NCBI GenBank assembly: GCA_028821405.1
Contig: JAPPGK010000119.1
Span: 17,990-81,989, forward strand
DNA: 64,000 bases
Reading direction: 5' to 3'
From: Gammaproteobacteria bacterium
GTDB taxonomy: Bacteria > Pseudomonadota > Gammaproteobacteria > Pseudomonadales > Azotimanducaceae
The stretch's first letter is position 1, and each line of letters opens with the position of its first letter. This document shows positions 39,658 through 49,640 of the stretch, piece by piece. The notes under the pieces were generated by a model that was given only the letters and a program-made list of their open reading frames with translations, was not told the DNA's origin and made no database searches. The position numbers and the translations under genes were made by a program.

Positions 39658-41106
39658 ATGATCCGCTCAACTCGGCGCAACCCAACGCATCTGAGTCGGC
39701 TACTGCCAACGGCTGTTGTCGCCCTCGCCGCGACCGCCGCTTTCGCGGCCGAGCCCGACTGGCGACTCGTCGAGGCGTACCTCGACCTCGATACGGCCTG
39801 GCACGAATTGGACCGGGAGATCGCAACGGCCGACGTCGGGAGCGACGAGAAGGAGCGGCGGCGCAAGGAAGAGCGGGGCGAACATCCCGACATCGTCCTC
39901 GCGGTGCGCGCGGCCCGGGCGATCATCGAGGCGGACGGCAAGCGTGCCGTCGAGGCGGCGCAGTTCCTGATGGAGCATACCGCCGGCCTGTCGCCCACGG
40001 CGGATCGCGACATCGAGTTCGGCACCGCTGCGCTGGCGGAACTACTCGGGCCGGACTGGTCCCTTGTCGACGATTTCACGAACCCGAAAGAGGGGTTCCT
40101 GGCCCGCCTGTTCGCCGGGGATCCCTCGGGACCCAAAGCGCTCGCGGCCGCCAGGGCCATCGTCGACCTCGGCGGAACCCACGACCGGACACTCGACGCC
40201 GCCGAGTTTCTCGTCGAGCGTGGCGCCGGGATTCGTGGCGGCAGTCCGCCGAACGTCCTCGCGGGCATTCGCACGTTGGAATCGCTCGGGCCCGACTACG
40301 ACAACTGGCCCCGCATGCTCATGCACGTGGGCAGGACGCGCGGGAAATCGGAGGCAATCGACGAGTTTCTGGCCGGCAAGGCGGCCGAGGGCAACGACTC
40401 GTTGGTGCGCGCCACCGCCCGCTACTATGCGGCGTCCCGTCTGGCCCGGTCCATAAACTCCGCCCCGGATGACGAGCGCGGCGCCGTCCGCGAACGCGCC
40501 CTAGACCTGGCCAGCGGTTTGAGCGCTGGCGTGGAAGACGAGGAGTTCGTCGCCAAGGGACGCGATGCCGAGGGCAATCCCACGACCCAAACCCTGGCCG
40601 ATGTCGAACGGGACATCCTGGCCACGATCCGCTACGCCACCGTGGGCGGTTCGGTTTCCGACTTCGCGGGAACCCGGCTCGACGGCGTCGAACAGGGTAT
40701 CGTCGACTTCGACGGGCAGGTTGTTCTCGTGGACTTCTGGGCGACCTGGTGCGGCCCGTGCATCGCCGGGCTTCCCAAGCTGCGTGACCTCGCCACGGAG
40801 CTTCCGGCGGAGCGGTTCGAGATCCTCAGCATCAGCATCGACGCGGAGCTGCAGTCGGTCCTCGACTTCCAGGAGAATGAGTCGATGCCCTGGGCCCAAT
40901 GGCATATCGGGGTCGGCAGCGAACTGGCCAAGATCTGGCAGGTCAACGCCATTCCCGCGTACGTGCTGATCGACGGTCAAGGCAAGATTCTCGCCAAGGG
41001 CAACGCGCTGACCGACGACTTCCTCGCGGACCTGCGCGAAGCGGTGGCCCTCGCCGCGCAAGAGAATCCGACCGCCACAGCCGAAGATCCAGCGGTCGAA
41101 GCCTAG
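39658..41106 (+). CDS. Secreted TlpA/thioredoxin-fold protein with long N-terminal helical region
   Basis: Signal peptide; VVLVDFWATWCGPCIAGLPKLRDLATEL near C-terminus. Confidence 0.85.
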   Translation: MIRSTRRNPTHLSRLLPTAVVALAATAAFAAEPDWRLVEAYLDLDTAWHELDREIATADVGSDEKERRRKEERGEHPDIVLAVRAARAIIEADGKRAVEAAQFLMEHTAGLSPTADRDIEFGTAALAELLGPDWSLVDDFTNPKEGFLARLFAGDPSGPKALAAARAIVDLGGTHDRTLDAAEFLVERGAGIRGGSPPNVLAGIRTLESLGPDYDNWPRMLMHVGRTRGKSEAIDEFLAGKAAEGNDSLVRATARYYAASRLARSINSAPDDERGAVRERALDLASGLSAGVEDEEFVAKGRDAEGNPTTQTLADVERDILATIRYATVGGSVSDFAGTRLDGVEQGIVDFDGQVVLVDFWATWCGPCIAGLPKLRDLATELPAERFEILSISIDAELQSVLDFQENESMPWAQWHIGVGSELAKIWQVNAIPAYVLIDGQGKILAKGNALTDDFLADLREAVALAAQENPTATAEDPAVEA

Positions 41107-41197
41107 TGCCCTAGTCTAATAGCTTGCGGGGCCGGTCGCGTCCGACGGATGCGCGATCGGTCCACGCCAGCGCCAAGACCGTCGTGGAGATCGTTTC

Positions 41198-42193
41198 GTG
41201 AAGGCATGGCAGATGCCGCGGCTGGGCGACCCGTGGCGAGAACTCGACGCGGTCGAATTGCCCGCTCCGGACCCGCCTCCGGGCAGTGTACGCATTCGCG
41301 TCGACGCGACCGATCTGAACTTCGCCGACATCCTGCAGTGCCAGGGCGCCTACCAGGTCAAGTGGGCGCCGCCTTTCACGCCGGGGATGGTCGCTGCCGG
41401 GATCGTGGAAGCGGCTGCGGCAGGCACCGGGTTCGCGGCCGGCGAGCGCGTCGTGGGGCCTACGGTCGAGCCCGCTGGCGGATTCGCCGAGCGGTCACTG
41501 CTGTTGGCGGATCAGTCACACCGAATTCCCCCGTCCGTATCGTCGCGCTCCGCCATGGCGGTCCACATCACCTACGCGACGGCCTGGTTCGCATTCCATC
41601 GACGCGCGCATCTGGCACCCGGCGAGTCGGTCCTCGTACTGGCGGCGGCCGGCGGCGTCGGCACCGCGGCGGTTCAGATGGCACGCGCCCATGGTTGCTG
41701 GGTGATCGGTGCGGTGGGCGGCAGCGCGAAGGCTGAAATCGCGACCCAAGCCGGTGCCGACCTGGTTGTCGACTACGAAGCCGACGACCTCTATCGACGG
41801 GTCATGGATGCCACCGACGGCCGCGGTGTCGACGTTGTCTACGATCCAGTCGGCGGCAGGCACTTCGACACGGTGAGGCGACTACTCGCCTGGGAGGGGC
41901 GTCTACTCGTCATCGGCTTCGCGGGCGGCGAGATCCCCGCCGCGCCCGCCAATCACGTCTTGGTCAAGAACTACTCGGTTGTGGGCGTCCACATGGGCGG
42001 CTACCGGGAACGCGACCCGGCGCTCGTTGCACAGTGCTATGCCGACGTGCACGGTCAACTCGCAAACGGCCGGATCAAGCCGTTGATCAGCGAGGTCGTC
42101 GGCTTCGATGCGCTTCCCAGCGCGCTCGAACGATTGGCCGGGCGGAAAACCGTGGGACGGGTGCTGTTCGATCCGGGGCTAGGGAAGGTCTGA
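41198..42193 (+). CDS. NADPH:quinone oxidoreductase / zinc-type alcohol dehydrogenase family
   Basis: LNFADILQCQGAYQVKWAPPFTPGMVAAGIV, VLVLAAAGGVGTAAVQMARAHG. Confidence 0.9.
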   Translation: MKAWQMPRLGDPWRELDAVELPAPDPPPGSVRIRVDATDLNFADILQCQGAYQVKWAPPFTPGMVAAGIVEAAAAGTGFAAGERVVGPTVEPAGGFAERSLLLADQSHRIPPSVSSRSAMAVHITYATAWFAFHRRAHLAPGESVLVLAAAGGVGTAAVQMARAHGCWVIGAVGGSAKAEIATQAGADLVVDYEADDLYRRVMDATDGRGVDVVYDPVGGRHFDTVRRLLAWEGRLLVIGFAGGEIPAAPANHVLVKNYSVVGVHMGGYRERDPALVAQCYADVHGQLANGRIKPLISEVVGFDALPSALERLAGRKTVGRVLFDPGLGKV

Positions 42194-42325
42194 ACAAGAC
42201 CTTCCCTAGCGCGGCACAGGGATGTGCCGCCAAATTCGATGGCGTAAGCCATTGAATTTGCGAGCGAAACTATTTGTTTCGCTACTGTTCAAGTCCAGGG
42301 ACGGACTTGAACAGAGGTTTCCTAG
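42179..42325. repeat. 147-bp multi-hairpin palindromic repeat, copy 2 (MITE-like, TA-flanked)
   Basis: Same length as copy 1 with about 5 differences by eye; hairpins preserved. Confidence 0.9.
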
Positions 42326-42753
42326 TGCGTAACCATCAGGCCCGCGATGTTCGCCGGCGTCAGGTCCAGTGCTTCCGCGACCATGTTGAAGAACCGCACT
42401 TCCCGACCGGTGATGCGTTCATCGACGAGAATGACCTCGGCCAGCGCATTGGCGATCATGACCCGGTCGTGGATGTCGATCTTCTTCGCCACCTTCACCA
42501 GGTGCCGCTCCAGGGGCTCGGTGTCGAAGATTCCCGCGTGGGAGGCCATGCGCACGTCCTTGGCGCTGACGTCCTCGCCGGTGCTCTTCTTGATGATGTC
42601 CCGAACGGATTCGACCTCGAGATGCTTGATGTTGGTGTCCGCCGCCGTTGCCCGCGCCAACACCAGCAGTACGGTCTCGTTGACGATGTCCTTGAGTTCG
42701 TCGGCCGTGGGTTCCGCGCCGCCGAAGAACTTCAGAATGTGGTCAAGGTTCAT
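42322..42753 (-). CDS. TerB-like (tellurite-resistance-type) helical protein
   Basis: LVLARATAADTNIKHLEVESVRDIIKKSTG...VMIANALAEVILVDERITGREVRFFNMVAEALDLTP. Confidence 0.55.
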   Translation of the reverse strand: MNLDHILKFFGGAEPTADELKDIVNETVLLVLARATAADTNIKHLEVESVRDIIKKSTGEDVSAKDVRMASHAGIFDTEPLERHLVKVAKKIDIHDRVMIANALAEVILVDERITGREVRFFNMVAEALDLTPANIAGLMVTH

Positions 42754-42881
42754 CCGGGCTGGCTCCTCAAGTTGGTAACTGCGGCGAGCGACGAAGTATA
42801 ACAGTCCCGCCCATGCAACAACCCAGCGCGGTGCCGACGGCCCTTGCGGTCGCTCGGGCCTGCGACGGGAGACGGCCCTTG

Positions 42882-44033
42882 CTACGGTGTTTCGGGATTG
42901 ATCGCTTCGACCCAGCCGTCGGCGTCGCGTTTGGCGTGGGCGATCGCGCGCGGCGTGCGTCCCTTGTGGTCGGCTCGGTCGATGTTCGCACCGGCGCCGA
43001 CGATCAGGCGGACCACCGCGCGTATTCTGGCCTTGTCCTTGACCGTCGAACGAAGCGCGGTCGCCAACGGCGTCTCGCCCTGGCGATCCTCGGCGTCCAC
43101 GTCCGCCCCGTGGTCGAGAAGCAGCGCGACGATGTCCACGAAGCCCGCCTTGGCGGCGCAATGGAGCGCGGACTGTCCCTTGTAGTTGCGTACGTTCACG
43201 TCGGCACCGGCGTCGATCAGCGCGCGAACCCTCGCCGCGCTGCCGCCCCGGTCGCCGCGGGATTGGAACACGATGGGAGGCCAGCCGCCTTCGGCATGGT
43301 CCGGGCCGTGATCCACGCCATGGGCTCTCAGCAGGTCGACCATCGCCGGGTTGGCGATGCCGGAACGCGGGGGTTCGCAAGCCGACGGGTCGAGGCCAGC
43401 GGCGATGAGCGAGCGCAGGATTTCCACCCGGTCCCGCCAGATGCAGAAACGGACCAGGTAGTAGCCGTAGGGCCGCGGATCCGCGCCGCGGGCAAGCAAC
43501 AGCGTGACGACATCGCCGTGCCCCGGCGCCACGGCATAGTGCAGCGTGGCTGCGCGTACGTTGATGTCGTTCTGGGCTTTCTCGGCTCGGGCAAGCGCCG
43601 GGTCGTGATCCAGGTATTCGCGCACGGCCTCGATATCGCCCAGGTACGCCGCCGTGTGGATGTCCAAGGCGGCACCCCGGGCCCGCAGCAGGTCTGCGAC
43701 CGCGTGGTGTCTCCTATACCGGGCCGCGCAATAGGGGGAGATGTCGACGAGCAGCGGCGTGAAGTGACAGCCGCACGCGTCGAGGTCCGCACCCCGGTCG
43801 GCCAGGTATTCGACCATCGCAAGCCGCCCCCGGTAGGCCGCCCCCCACCCTTGGGGGCGCCGGGGGGCGCCCCCCCCCCCCACCCAGGGGGGCTTCGGGG
43901 CTTGCCGGCCCCGCTGGGTGTCTATGCCGCCGCCCCCGGCCGGGGCCACGGCGATCTTCAGGAAATCACTTGCGTTGCCGGTCAGCAGCGACACACAACC
44001 TCCCCCCACAAGAAGCGCGACCGAGTCTAACAA
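42882..44033 (-). CDS. Ankyrin-repeat protein; N-terminal part interrupted by a low-complexity G/C tract
   Basis: Repeats such as GQSALHCAAKAGFVDIVALLLDHGADVDAEDRQGETPLATAL. Confidence 0.78.
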   Translation of the reverse strand: MLDSVALLVGGGCVSLLTGNASDFLKIAVAPAGGGGIDTQRGRQAPKPPWVGGGGAPRRPQGWGAAYRGRLAMVEYLADRGADLDACGCHFTPLLVDISPYCAARYRRHHAVADLLRARGAALDIHTAAYLGDIEAVREYLDHDPALARAEKAQNDINVRAATLHYAVAPGHGDVVTLLLARGADPRPYGYYLVRFCIWRDRVEILRSLIAAGLDPSACEPPRSGIANPAMVDLLRAHGVDHGPDHAEGGWPPIVFQSRGDRGGSAARVRALIDAGADVNVRNYKGQSALHCAAKAGFVDIVALLLDHGADVDAEDRQGETPLATALRSTVKDKARIRAVVRLIVGAGANIDRADHKGRTPRAIAHAKRDADGWVEAINPETP

Positions 44034-44075
44034 CGCGGGCCGCTACAATGGCGGCCGACGAAAGGACATGCTCGC

Positions 44076-46676
44076 ATGAACAAACCACTGGCAGTCCGAC
44101 TCACCGAGGCGAGGGCGCTCGAGGTGTCGCTGGTCGGGGGCAAGGCTCAATCGCTTGCTCGTCTGCACGCCGCGAGCTTCCCGGTGCCACAAGCCGATCT
44201 GCTCACCGTGCATTTCTTCGAGGCGTGGATCGCGGCGGTGGTGTCCGTTCCCCCGTGGCGGGACCTGCAATCGATTCTCGCCGACGCCGACGTTCCCGAC
44301 CGCGCCCGGATCGAAGCCTGTTGCGCGGTACTCAAAGCCCGCGTGCTGGGCCTCGAGCTCGACATCACGCAGCGCACCGCCCTCGACGAGATTGCGGATC
44401 GTGCCGAAGGCGGCGTTCTCGCCGTGCGCTCCTCCTCTCCCGAGGAGGACCTCGCGGGAGCTTCCTTCGCAGGCCTCTACGAGTCCGTCCTGAACGTGCC
44501 GGTCCAGCGCTTGGGTGGCGCGGTTCGGGATTGCTTCGCCTCCTGCTTCGATCCGCGCCTCCTCGTCTACAAGGCCGGGCGGAGACTGGACCTGCAACCG
44601 CGTTTCGCCGCCATCGTACAGCGCCAAGTTGCAAGCGAGGTGTCCGGTGTCGCGTTCTCGCTGAACCCGCACAACAACGACTTCGACGAGGCCGTGGTCA
44701 ACGCCACCCAAGGGCTGGGCGACAAGCTCCTTGCCGGGCAGGTCGACCCGGATCAGTGGGTTGTCGACAAGGTGACCGGCACGACGGTGACGGCCCGCGT
44801 AGGCGCCAAGCACGACGAGGGGGCCACATTCTGCTTGGACGAGGACCAACTCCGGACGGTCACCACCGCTCTGTCCGGCATCGAGTCGCTGTTCGGCCAC
44901 CCGGTCGACGTCGAGTGGGCCGTTGCGGCCGGTCGACTCCACCTGCTGCAGGCGCGACCGATCACGACCTACATTCCATTGCCCAGGGAGATCCAAACAG
45001 CCCCGGGGAAACAACGTCTGCTCTATATGGATCCGAGCCTTGGCGAAGGCATCACGATGAGCAGTGCGGTCTCGCCACTCTCCGTCGACCTCTTCGCCAG
45101 GCTTTTCGAGTGGCTCGGCGACTACGTGTTCGGGCCGTCCTTCTTCGGACCCGACTTGAAGAAAGGCATCGTCGGCGCGGCGGGGGTGCGGCTCTACGGC
45201 AACCTGTCCCACCTGATGCACTTCCGGGACCTGCGCAAGGTCGCCCCGGAAAAACGCTTCGTCGACACGACACTGGCGGAACTGTTCGCGACGGCGGACC
45301 TCGAACCCTACCGCGTGAAGCCCCCGCCGAACCTCGCACCCCGGCGGCTGATCCCCGCCTTGTGCCGGGCGTCCGTTCGGTTAGGCCCTTTCGTACGGGC
45401 ACTCTTGCGCGCGGTTTTCAGGCGCAAGGCCTTCCTCGCCGGCTATCGGGCCGACCTGGCGGCTTTCGATGCCGAGGTGGCCTCGATCAAGCCCGAGGCG
45501 CCCATTCTCGAAATGGCGCAGCGGCTCTATGCGGCGGTGGGGCGCGTAAGCCTCACGGCCTCGGCGCCCGCGATGCTGATGTTCATCTACGGCGGCACCG
45601 AAGCCCTCTTGGGAATGATAGACCCCGCCTCGTCCCGTCACCGACGCCTGGTGATGGACATGCGCGGCGGCGGCGACGAACTGGTGCTGGAAATGGGCCT
45701 TGCGATGTACCGACTCGCGAAATCGCTGCCCGCTTCGGCATTCGCCGACCTCGCCGCGCTTGCCGGGCGAATCGAGGCTCGCCGGATGCCGGCGGAGTTC
45801 CTCGCGCAGTGGGACGACTTCCTCAACCGATTCGGATGCCGCGGCCCGTTGGAGATGGACCTCGCGAACCCGAAGTACGGCGACGACCCGGGGCTGCTGT
45901 TGCGCCAACTTGCGAACCTCGCCGTGGGCGAGACCGACCCGACCGCGACCCGCGCCGAGCGAAAACGCGCCCGCGAAGCCGCCTACGCCGAACTGTCGGC
46001 CGAGCTTGCCCCGAGAAAACGCCGCAAACTCACCCGCATCCACCGGACCATAGGCGATTTCGAGAATGTCCGCGAGTTGCCCAAGCATCACTTCGCGACC
46101 GTGAACATGGTGCTTCGACGGCGGTTTCTCACAAGTGCCCGGCGCTGGGTTGCGCAAAGACGGCTGGACCGCGTGGAGGACGTCTTCGAGATGACGCTCG
46201 CCGACTTCGACCGGGCCGAAGGGGAGGAGTCTCTCGACCTTCGCGCCGTGGTCGCCGAACGTGGCGCTTTCTACCGGGACGTCAGGGCCCGGGTACGGCA
46301 TTTCCCCCATCTGATCGATTCCCGGGGACGAATCCTTCGCCCGGTTCGCGAATACCGACCGGGCGAGCTCAGCGGTGTCCCGGTGTCGCCCGGCACCGTC
46401 CGAGGGCCCGCGAAAGTGCTGGACTCCCCCTTCGACAAGACGCTGCTCCCCGGCGAAGTGCTGGTCGCGCACACCACCGATCCCGGGTGGACGCCACTGT
46501 TCATCAACGCCGCCGCGGTGCTGTTGGAAGTCGGCGGGGAGTTGCAGCACGGTGCCGTGCTCGCCAGGGAGTACGGCAAGCCGTGCGTCGCCGGGATCGT
46601 TGGCCTGATGGAAGGGTTGCGCGACGGGCAGATCGTCGAGGTCGACGGCGACCGCGGGGCCGTCCGGGTAATCTGA
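44076..46676 (+). CDS. PEP/pyruvate-binding, PEP-utilising enzyme (PEP synthase / rifampicin phosphotransferase-like)
   Basis: VSLVGGKAQSLARL, VRSSSPEEDLAGASFAGLYES, C-terminal GTVRGPAKVL...LVAHTTDPGWTPLFINAAAVLLEVGGELQHGAVLAREYGKPCV. Confidence 0.88.
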   Translation: MNKPLAVRLTEARALEVSLVGGKAQSLARLHAASFPVPQADLLTVHFFEAWIAAVVSVPPWRDLQSILADADVPDRARIEACCAVLKARVLGLELDITQRTALDEIADRAEGGVLAVRSSSPEEDLAGASFAGLYESVLNVPVQRLGGAVRDCFASCFDPRLLVYKAGRRLDLQPRFAAIVQRQVASEVSGVAFSLNPHNNDFDEAVVNATQGLGDKLLAGQVDPDQWVVDKVTGTTVTARVGAKHDEGATFCLDEDQLRTVTTALSGIESLFGHPVDVEWAVAAGRLHLLQARPITTYIPLPREIQTAPGKQRLLYMDPSLGEGITMSSAVSPLSVDLFARLFEWLGDYVFGPSFFGPDLKKGIVGAAGVRLYGNLSHLMHFRDLRKVAPEKRFVDTTLAELFATADLEPYRVKPPPNLAPRRLIPALCRASVRLGPFVRALLRAVFRRKAFLAGYRADLAAFDAEVASIKPEAPILEMAQRLYAAVGRVSLTASAPAMLMFIYGGTEALLGMIDPASSRHRRLVMDMRGGGDELVLEMGLAMYRLAKSLPASAFADLAALAGRIEARRMPAEFLAQWDDFLNRFGCRGPLEMDLANPKYGDDPGLLLRQLANLAVGETDPTATRAERKRAREAAYAELSAELAPRKRRKLTRIHRTIGDFENVRELPKHHFATVNMVLRRRFLTSARRWVAQRRLDRVEDVFEMTLADFDRAEGEESLDLRAVVAERGAFYRDVRARVRHFPHLIDSRGRILRPVREYRPGELSGVPVSPGTVRGPAKVLDSPFDKTLLPGEVLVAHTTDPGWTPLFINAAAVLLEVGGELQHGAVLAREYGKPCVAGIVGLMEGLRDGQIVEVDGDRGAVRVI

Positions 46677-46739
46677 AGTCGGAGCGTCAGGGGCGGGACG
46701 GGACAAGCCCTCCGTTCCATTCCATGCAGCAAAATGTAG

Positions 46740-48806
46740 TGTTTGTTGCCCGGCTATGGGGCGCGACGGTCCCGCCGTGTCGGGCGGCGACTCGCCGGGA
46801 GCGACCAACGCGCGCACCCGGTAACGGTTGGGCGCCAACTCCCGCGCCGCCTCAATCTGCCGGGTCGCCGTTGCCCGGTATTCCGGGTTGGTCGCGCCGA
46901 CCTCGATGTACATCTTCGCCAACCAAAGAGGCACTTCCCAGTTCTCGGGCTCCTGACGCTCGGCCCGCGGCGCTTCGGCATCGACCAGGGCCAAGAGCAA
47001 TGCCGCCTCCGGCCGGTGCCGGGTTCTCAGGAGACGCCACCGGTCTGTGGCGTACTGGAACAGGAACAACCTGAACTGGTTCGCCATCGGCTCGAAGGCG
47101 TCGATCGCCGACGCAAAGAACCTGCGGGTGTGGTTCGGTGCAACCCGGAGCGTTGGCTCCGAACTCCGGATGGCCAGCGCGCCGTAGCTGGCCGACGAAA
47201 AGGCGGCATGGTTGGCCCACAGTCCGAGACCCGCCAAGCCCGCCGCCACTACCACCGCCCCTACGGCAAGGAACCGTGGATTCATCCCTCCCCGAAGCCG
47301 CTCAAGGCGTGCAGCAAGGATCGCCACTACCTTGTCGACCCGGGAGGCAGGCCGCCGCGCGGGTTCGGCATCGCACGATGCGGCGGCGACGAACGCCAGC
47401 AGCAGCGTCATTTGCAGCGTGCCGGTGACCACTTCGGGAGACACCAGGCTCTGGGCGAAGTAGCCAACCAGTGCGCCGCCGGCAAATACCAACGGGATGC
47501 GCTCCCGCCGTCCCATCCCTCGCGCCGTGCGCAAACCCACCACGAGCAGCGCAACCCAGATGGCGAGGTGGCTCGCAATCCCCATGAAACCCCTAGTCGC
47601 GATTTCCTCCGCCAAGCGCCCGTGCGCATTGTCGTGGGCGCGCATGTCGGCACCGACGCCCTCGGCGTAGCGTCCCAACACCACGATGTAGTTTTCGGGA
47701 CCAAAGCCGAGCAGTGGTCTCTCCAGGAAACCCGCCGACGCCGCGTCCCAAGCCGCTAGCCGCGTCTCGACGGTTCGTTTCGAAAACGCCAGCGTGCGGT
47801 CGATGAGAGGGTTCGAGGATCTGGCTCGTTCGCTTCCGGGCTCCCGCTCGAAGGTCGCGACCGCCAAGGCGAACGCGACCACCCCGGTCGCCAGCAGGCA
47901 AGCCACCGCGCCGATTGCCAATCGCACGCGCCCCCGCTCCAGGCATGCGAAGAGGACAGCCACCGAGGCGAAACCGGCCATCAGCCCGAGGAACGGGCCG
48001 CGGGCTGCCGTCAGGGTCACCACCCATGCGCCGAGTAGTGCCGAGAGCCCCCAGAACAGTCTCGCCAGCCACAGCGTTCCGAGGCCCCCACGCGCCGCCG
48101 ATGCCGCCGACCCCGTGCCCTCGGCGGCATCCCCGTCGGAACGCGATGCGGTCTTGGCAATCAGCGACTCCACGAAGAAGCCAGCCGCCACGATGGTGTT
48201 GACCAGCACGTAGACGCCCAGGTGAATGGGATTGCCCAGGGTGGCCGTGACCCGCCCGTAACCGTCCGACGACGACTGCCAGATCCACGGTGCCACATCG
48301 AAATGCTGACCCGCGGCCCATACCGCGATCACCATTCCCACGGCGAGGTTGACGTTGAGGAGCACCCGCCATTGCGTGGCCCCCACCACGGACACCAGGA
48401 CGACGGCGAACACGAACCAATGGGCCTGATCCAGTACGCCCCCCATTCGCTCGTAGGTCGAGAACAGACTCCGCATCACGCTCGCCCCCTGCAATGCCGA
48501 TACGGTCGCGACCGCGAGCGCCAGGGCAAGAAGCCCGAGCAGGAGCGAACGTGGCGGCCGGTACCTCGGGTTGGACACGGCGAGCACGACCCAGGCGACG
48601 AATACGACCTCGACGATGCAGCGGAACAGCAGCGCCTTGCCGACGAGAAAGGGAAAGATCGTCGGCGGGAAAAAGACCAACTGATCGTTGACGACAAGCG
48701 GAAAAAACGCGGTCTCCCCACTGACGACAAGCGGGGTGAGCAGGATCAGTCCGATCCCGACCCAGATCACGCCAAGGGCGGCACGTTCGATTGGGCGAAG
48801 CGGCAT
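46740..48806 (-). CDS. O-antigen ligase (Wzy/WaaL-like) membrane protein; no in-frame stop before 45381
   Basis: Many TM segments; RLAAWDAASAGFLERPLLGFGPENYIVVLGRY...DNAHGRLAEEIATRGFMGI ligase-type motif; C-terminal boundary approximate. Confidence 0.75.
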
Positions 48807-48911
48807 GGAAAGGACGGACTCGGCGACACCCACACGCTAACACCTTTGGGTACCGACGGACTATGATGTTTGGTTCGTAAGAGTGGGCGTAGCCGAGAGT
48901 TCGGGGAGGCG

Positions 48912-49640
48912 ATGGCCGCGGTCGCGCAACAGCAAGGTCCGGAACCCGTCATCCGGGTCAGCGATCTGCACAAGAACTACCGTATGGGATCCGACACCAT
49001 CCATGCGCTGAACGGTGTCGACTGCGCGATTCGCGAGAACGAATACGTGGCCGTCATGGGGCCGTCCGGTTCCGGGAAATCCACCCTGATGAACATCATC
49101 GGGTGCCTTGACCGCCCCTCGAGCGGCGAGTATTGGCTGTCCGGCGAGAATGTCTCCAAGCTGGGCGACAAGTCGCTCGCCCGCGTACGCAACCGGCGGA
49201 TCGGCTTCGTGTTCCAGACCTTCAATCTGCTGCCCCGGGCCACCGCCCTGCAGAACGTCGAGATTCCGCTGATGTACGGCGGTGTGGGGCGTCGCCAACG
49301 CCGCGCCCGGGCCCGCGCAACCCTGGAACGCGTCGGCCTCAAGGACCGCATGAAGCACAAGCCGAGCGAGTTGTCCGGCGGCCAGCGTCAACGCGTTGCG
49401 GTTGCACGGGCTCTCGTGAACGAGCCGGAAATCCTACTCGCCGACGAGCCCACCGGAAATCTCGACAGCCGCACCGGCGAGGACATCATGGACCTGTTCG
49501 ACACCCTGTACGATACGGGTCAGACCATCATTCTCGTGACCCACGAGACGCATATTGCTGCTCGCGCGCACCGCCACGTCCATCTGCACGACGGTGTCGT
49601 GACCCAAGACCACAGCCGGAGTAGGACCGATGTCCAGTAG
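48912..49640 (+). CDS. ABC transporter ATP-binding protein, MacB/LolD type
   Basis: [60 protein letters not shown]. Confidence 0.93.
   Translation: MAAVAQQQGPEPVIRVSDLHKNYRMGSDTIHALNGVDCAIRENEYVAVMGPSGSGKSTLMNIIGCLDRPSSGEYWLSGENVSKLGDKSLARVRNRRIGFVFQTFNLLPRATALQNVEIPLMYGGVGRRQRRARARATLERVGLKDRMKHKPSELSGGQRQRVAVARALVNEPEILLADEPTGNLDSRTGEDIMDLFDTLYDTGQTIILVTHETHIAARAHRHVHLHDGVVTQDHSRSRTDVQ

Noticed and set aside
43970-47074. 1034-aa plus-strand ORF overlapping the PEP-utilising enzyme
   Set aside because: Alternate frame of a well-supported gene; Arg/Gly/Pro-rich translation without domain motifs.
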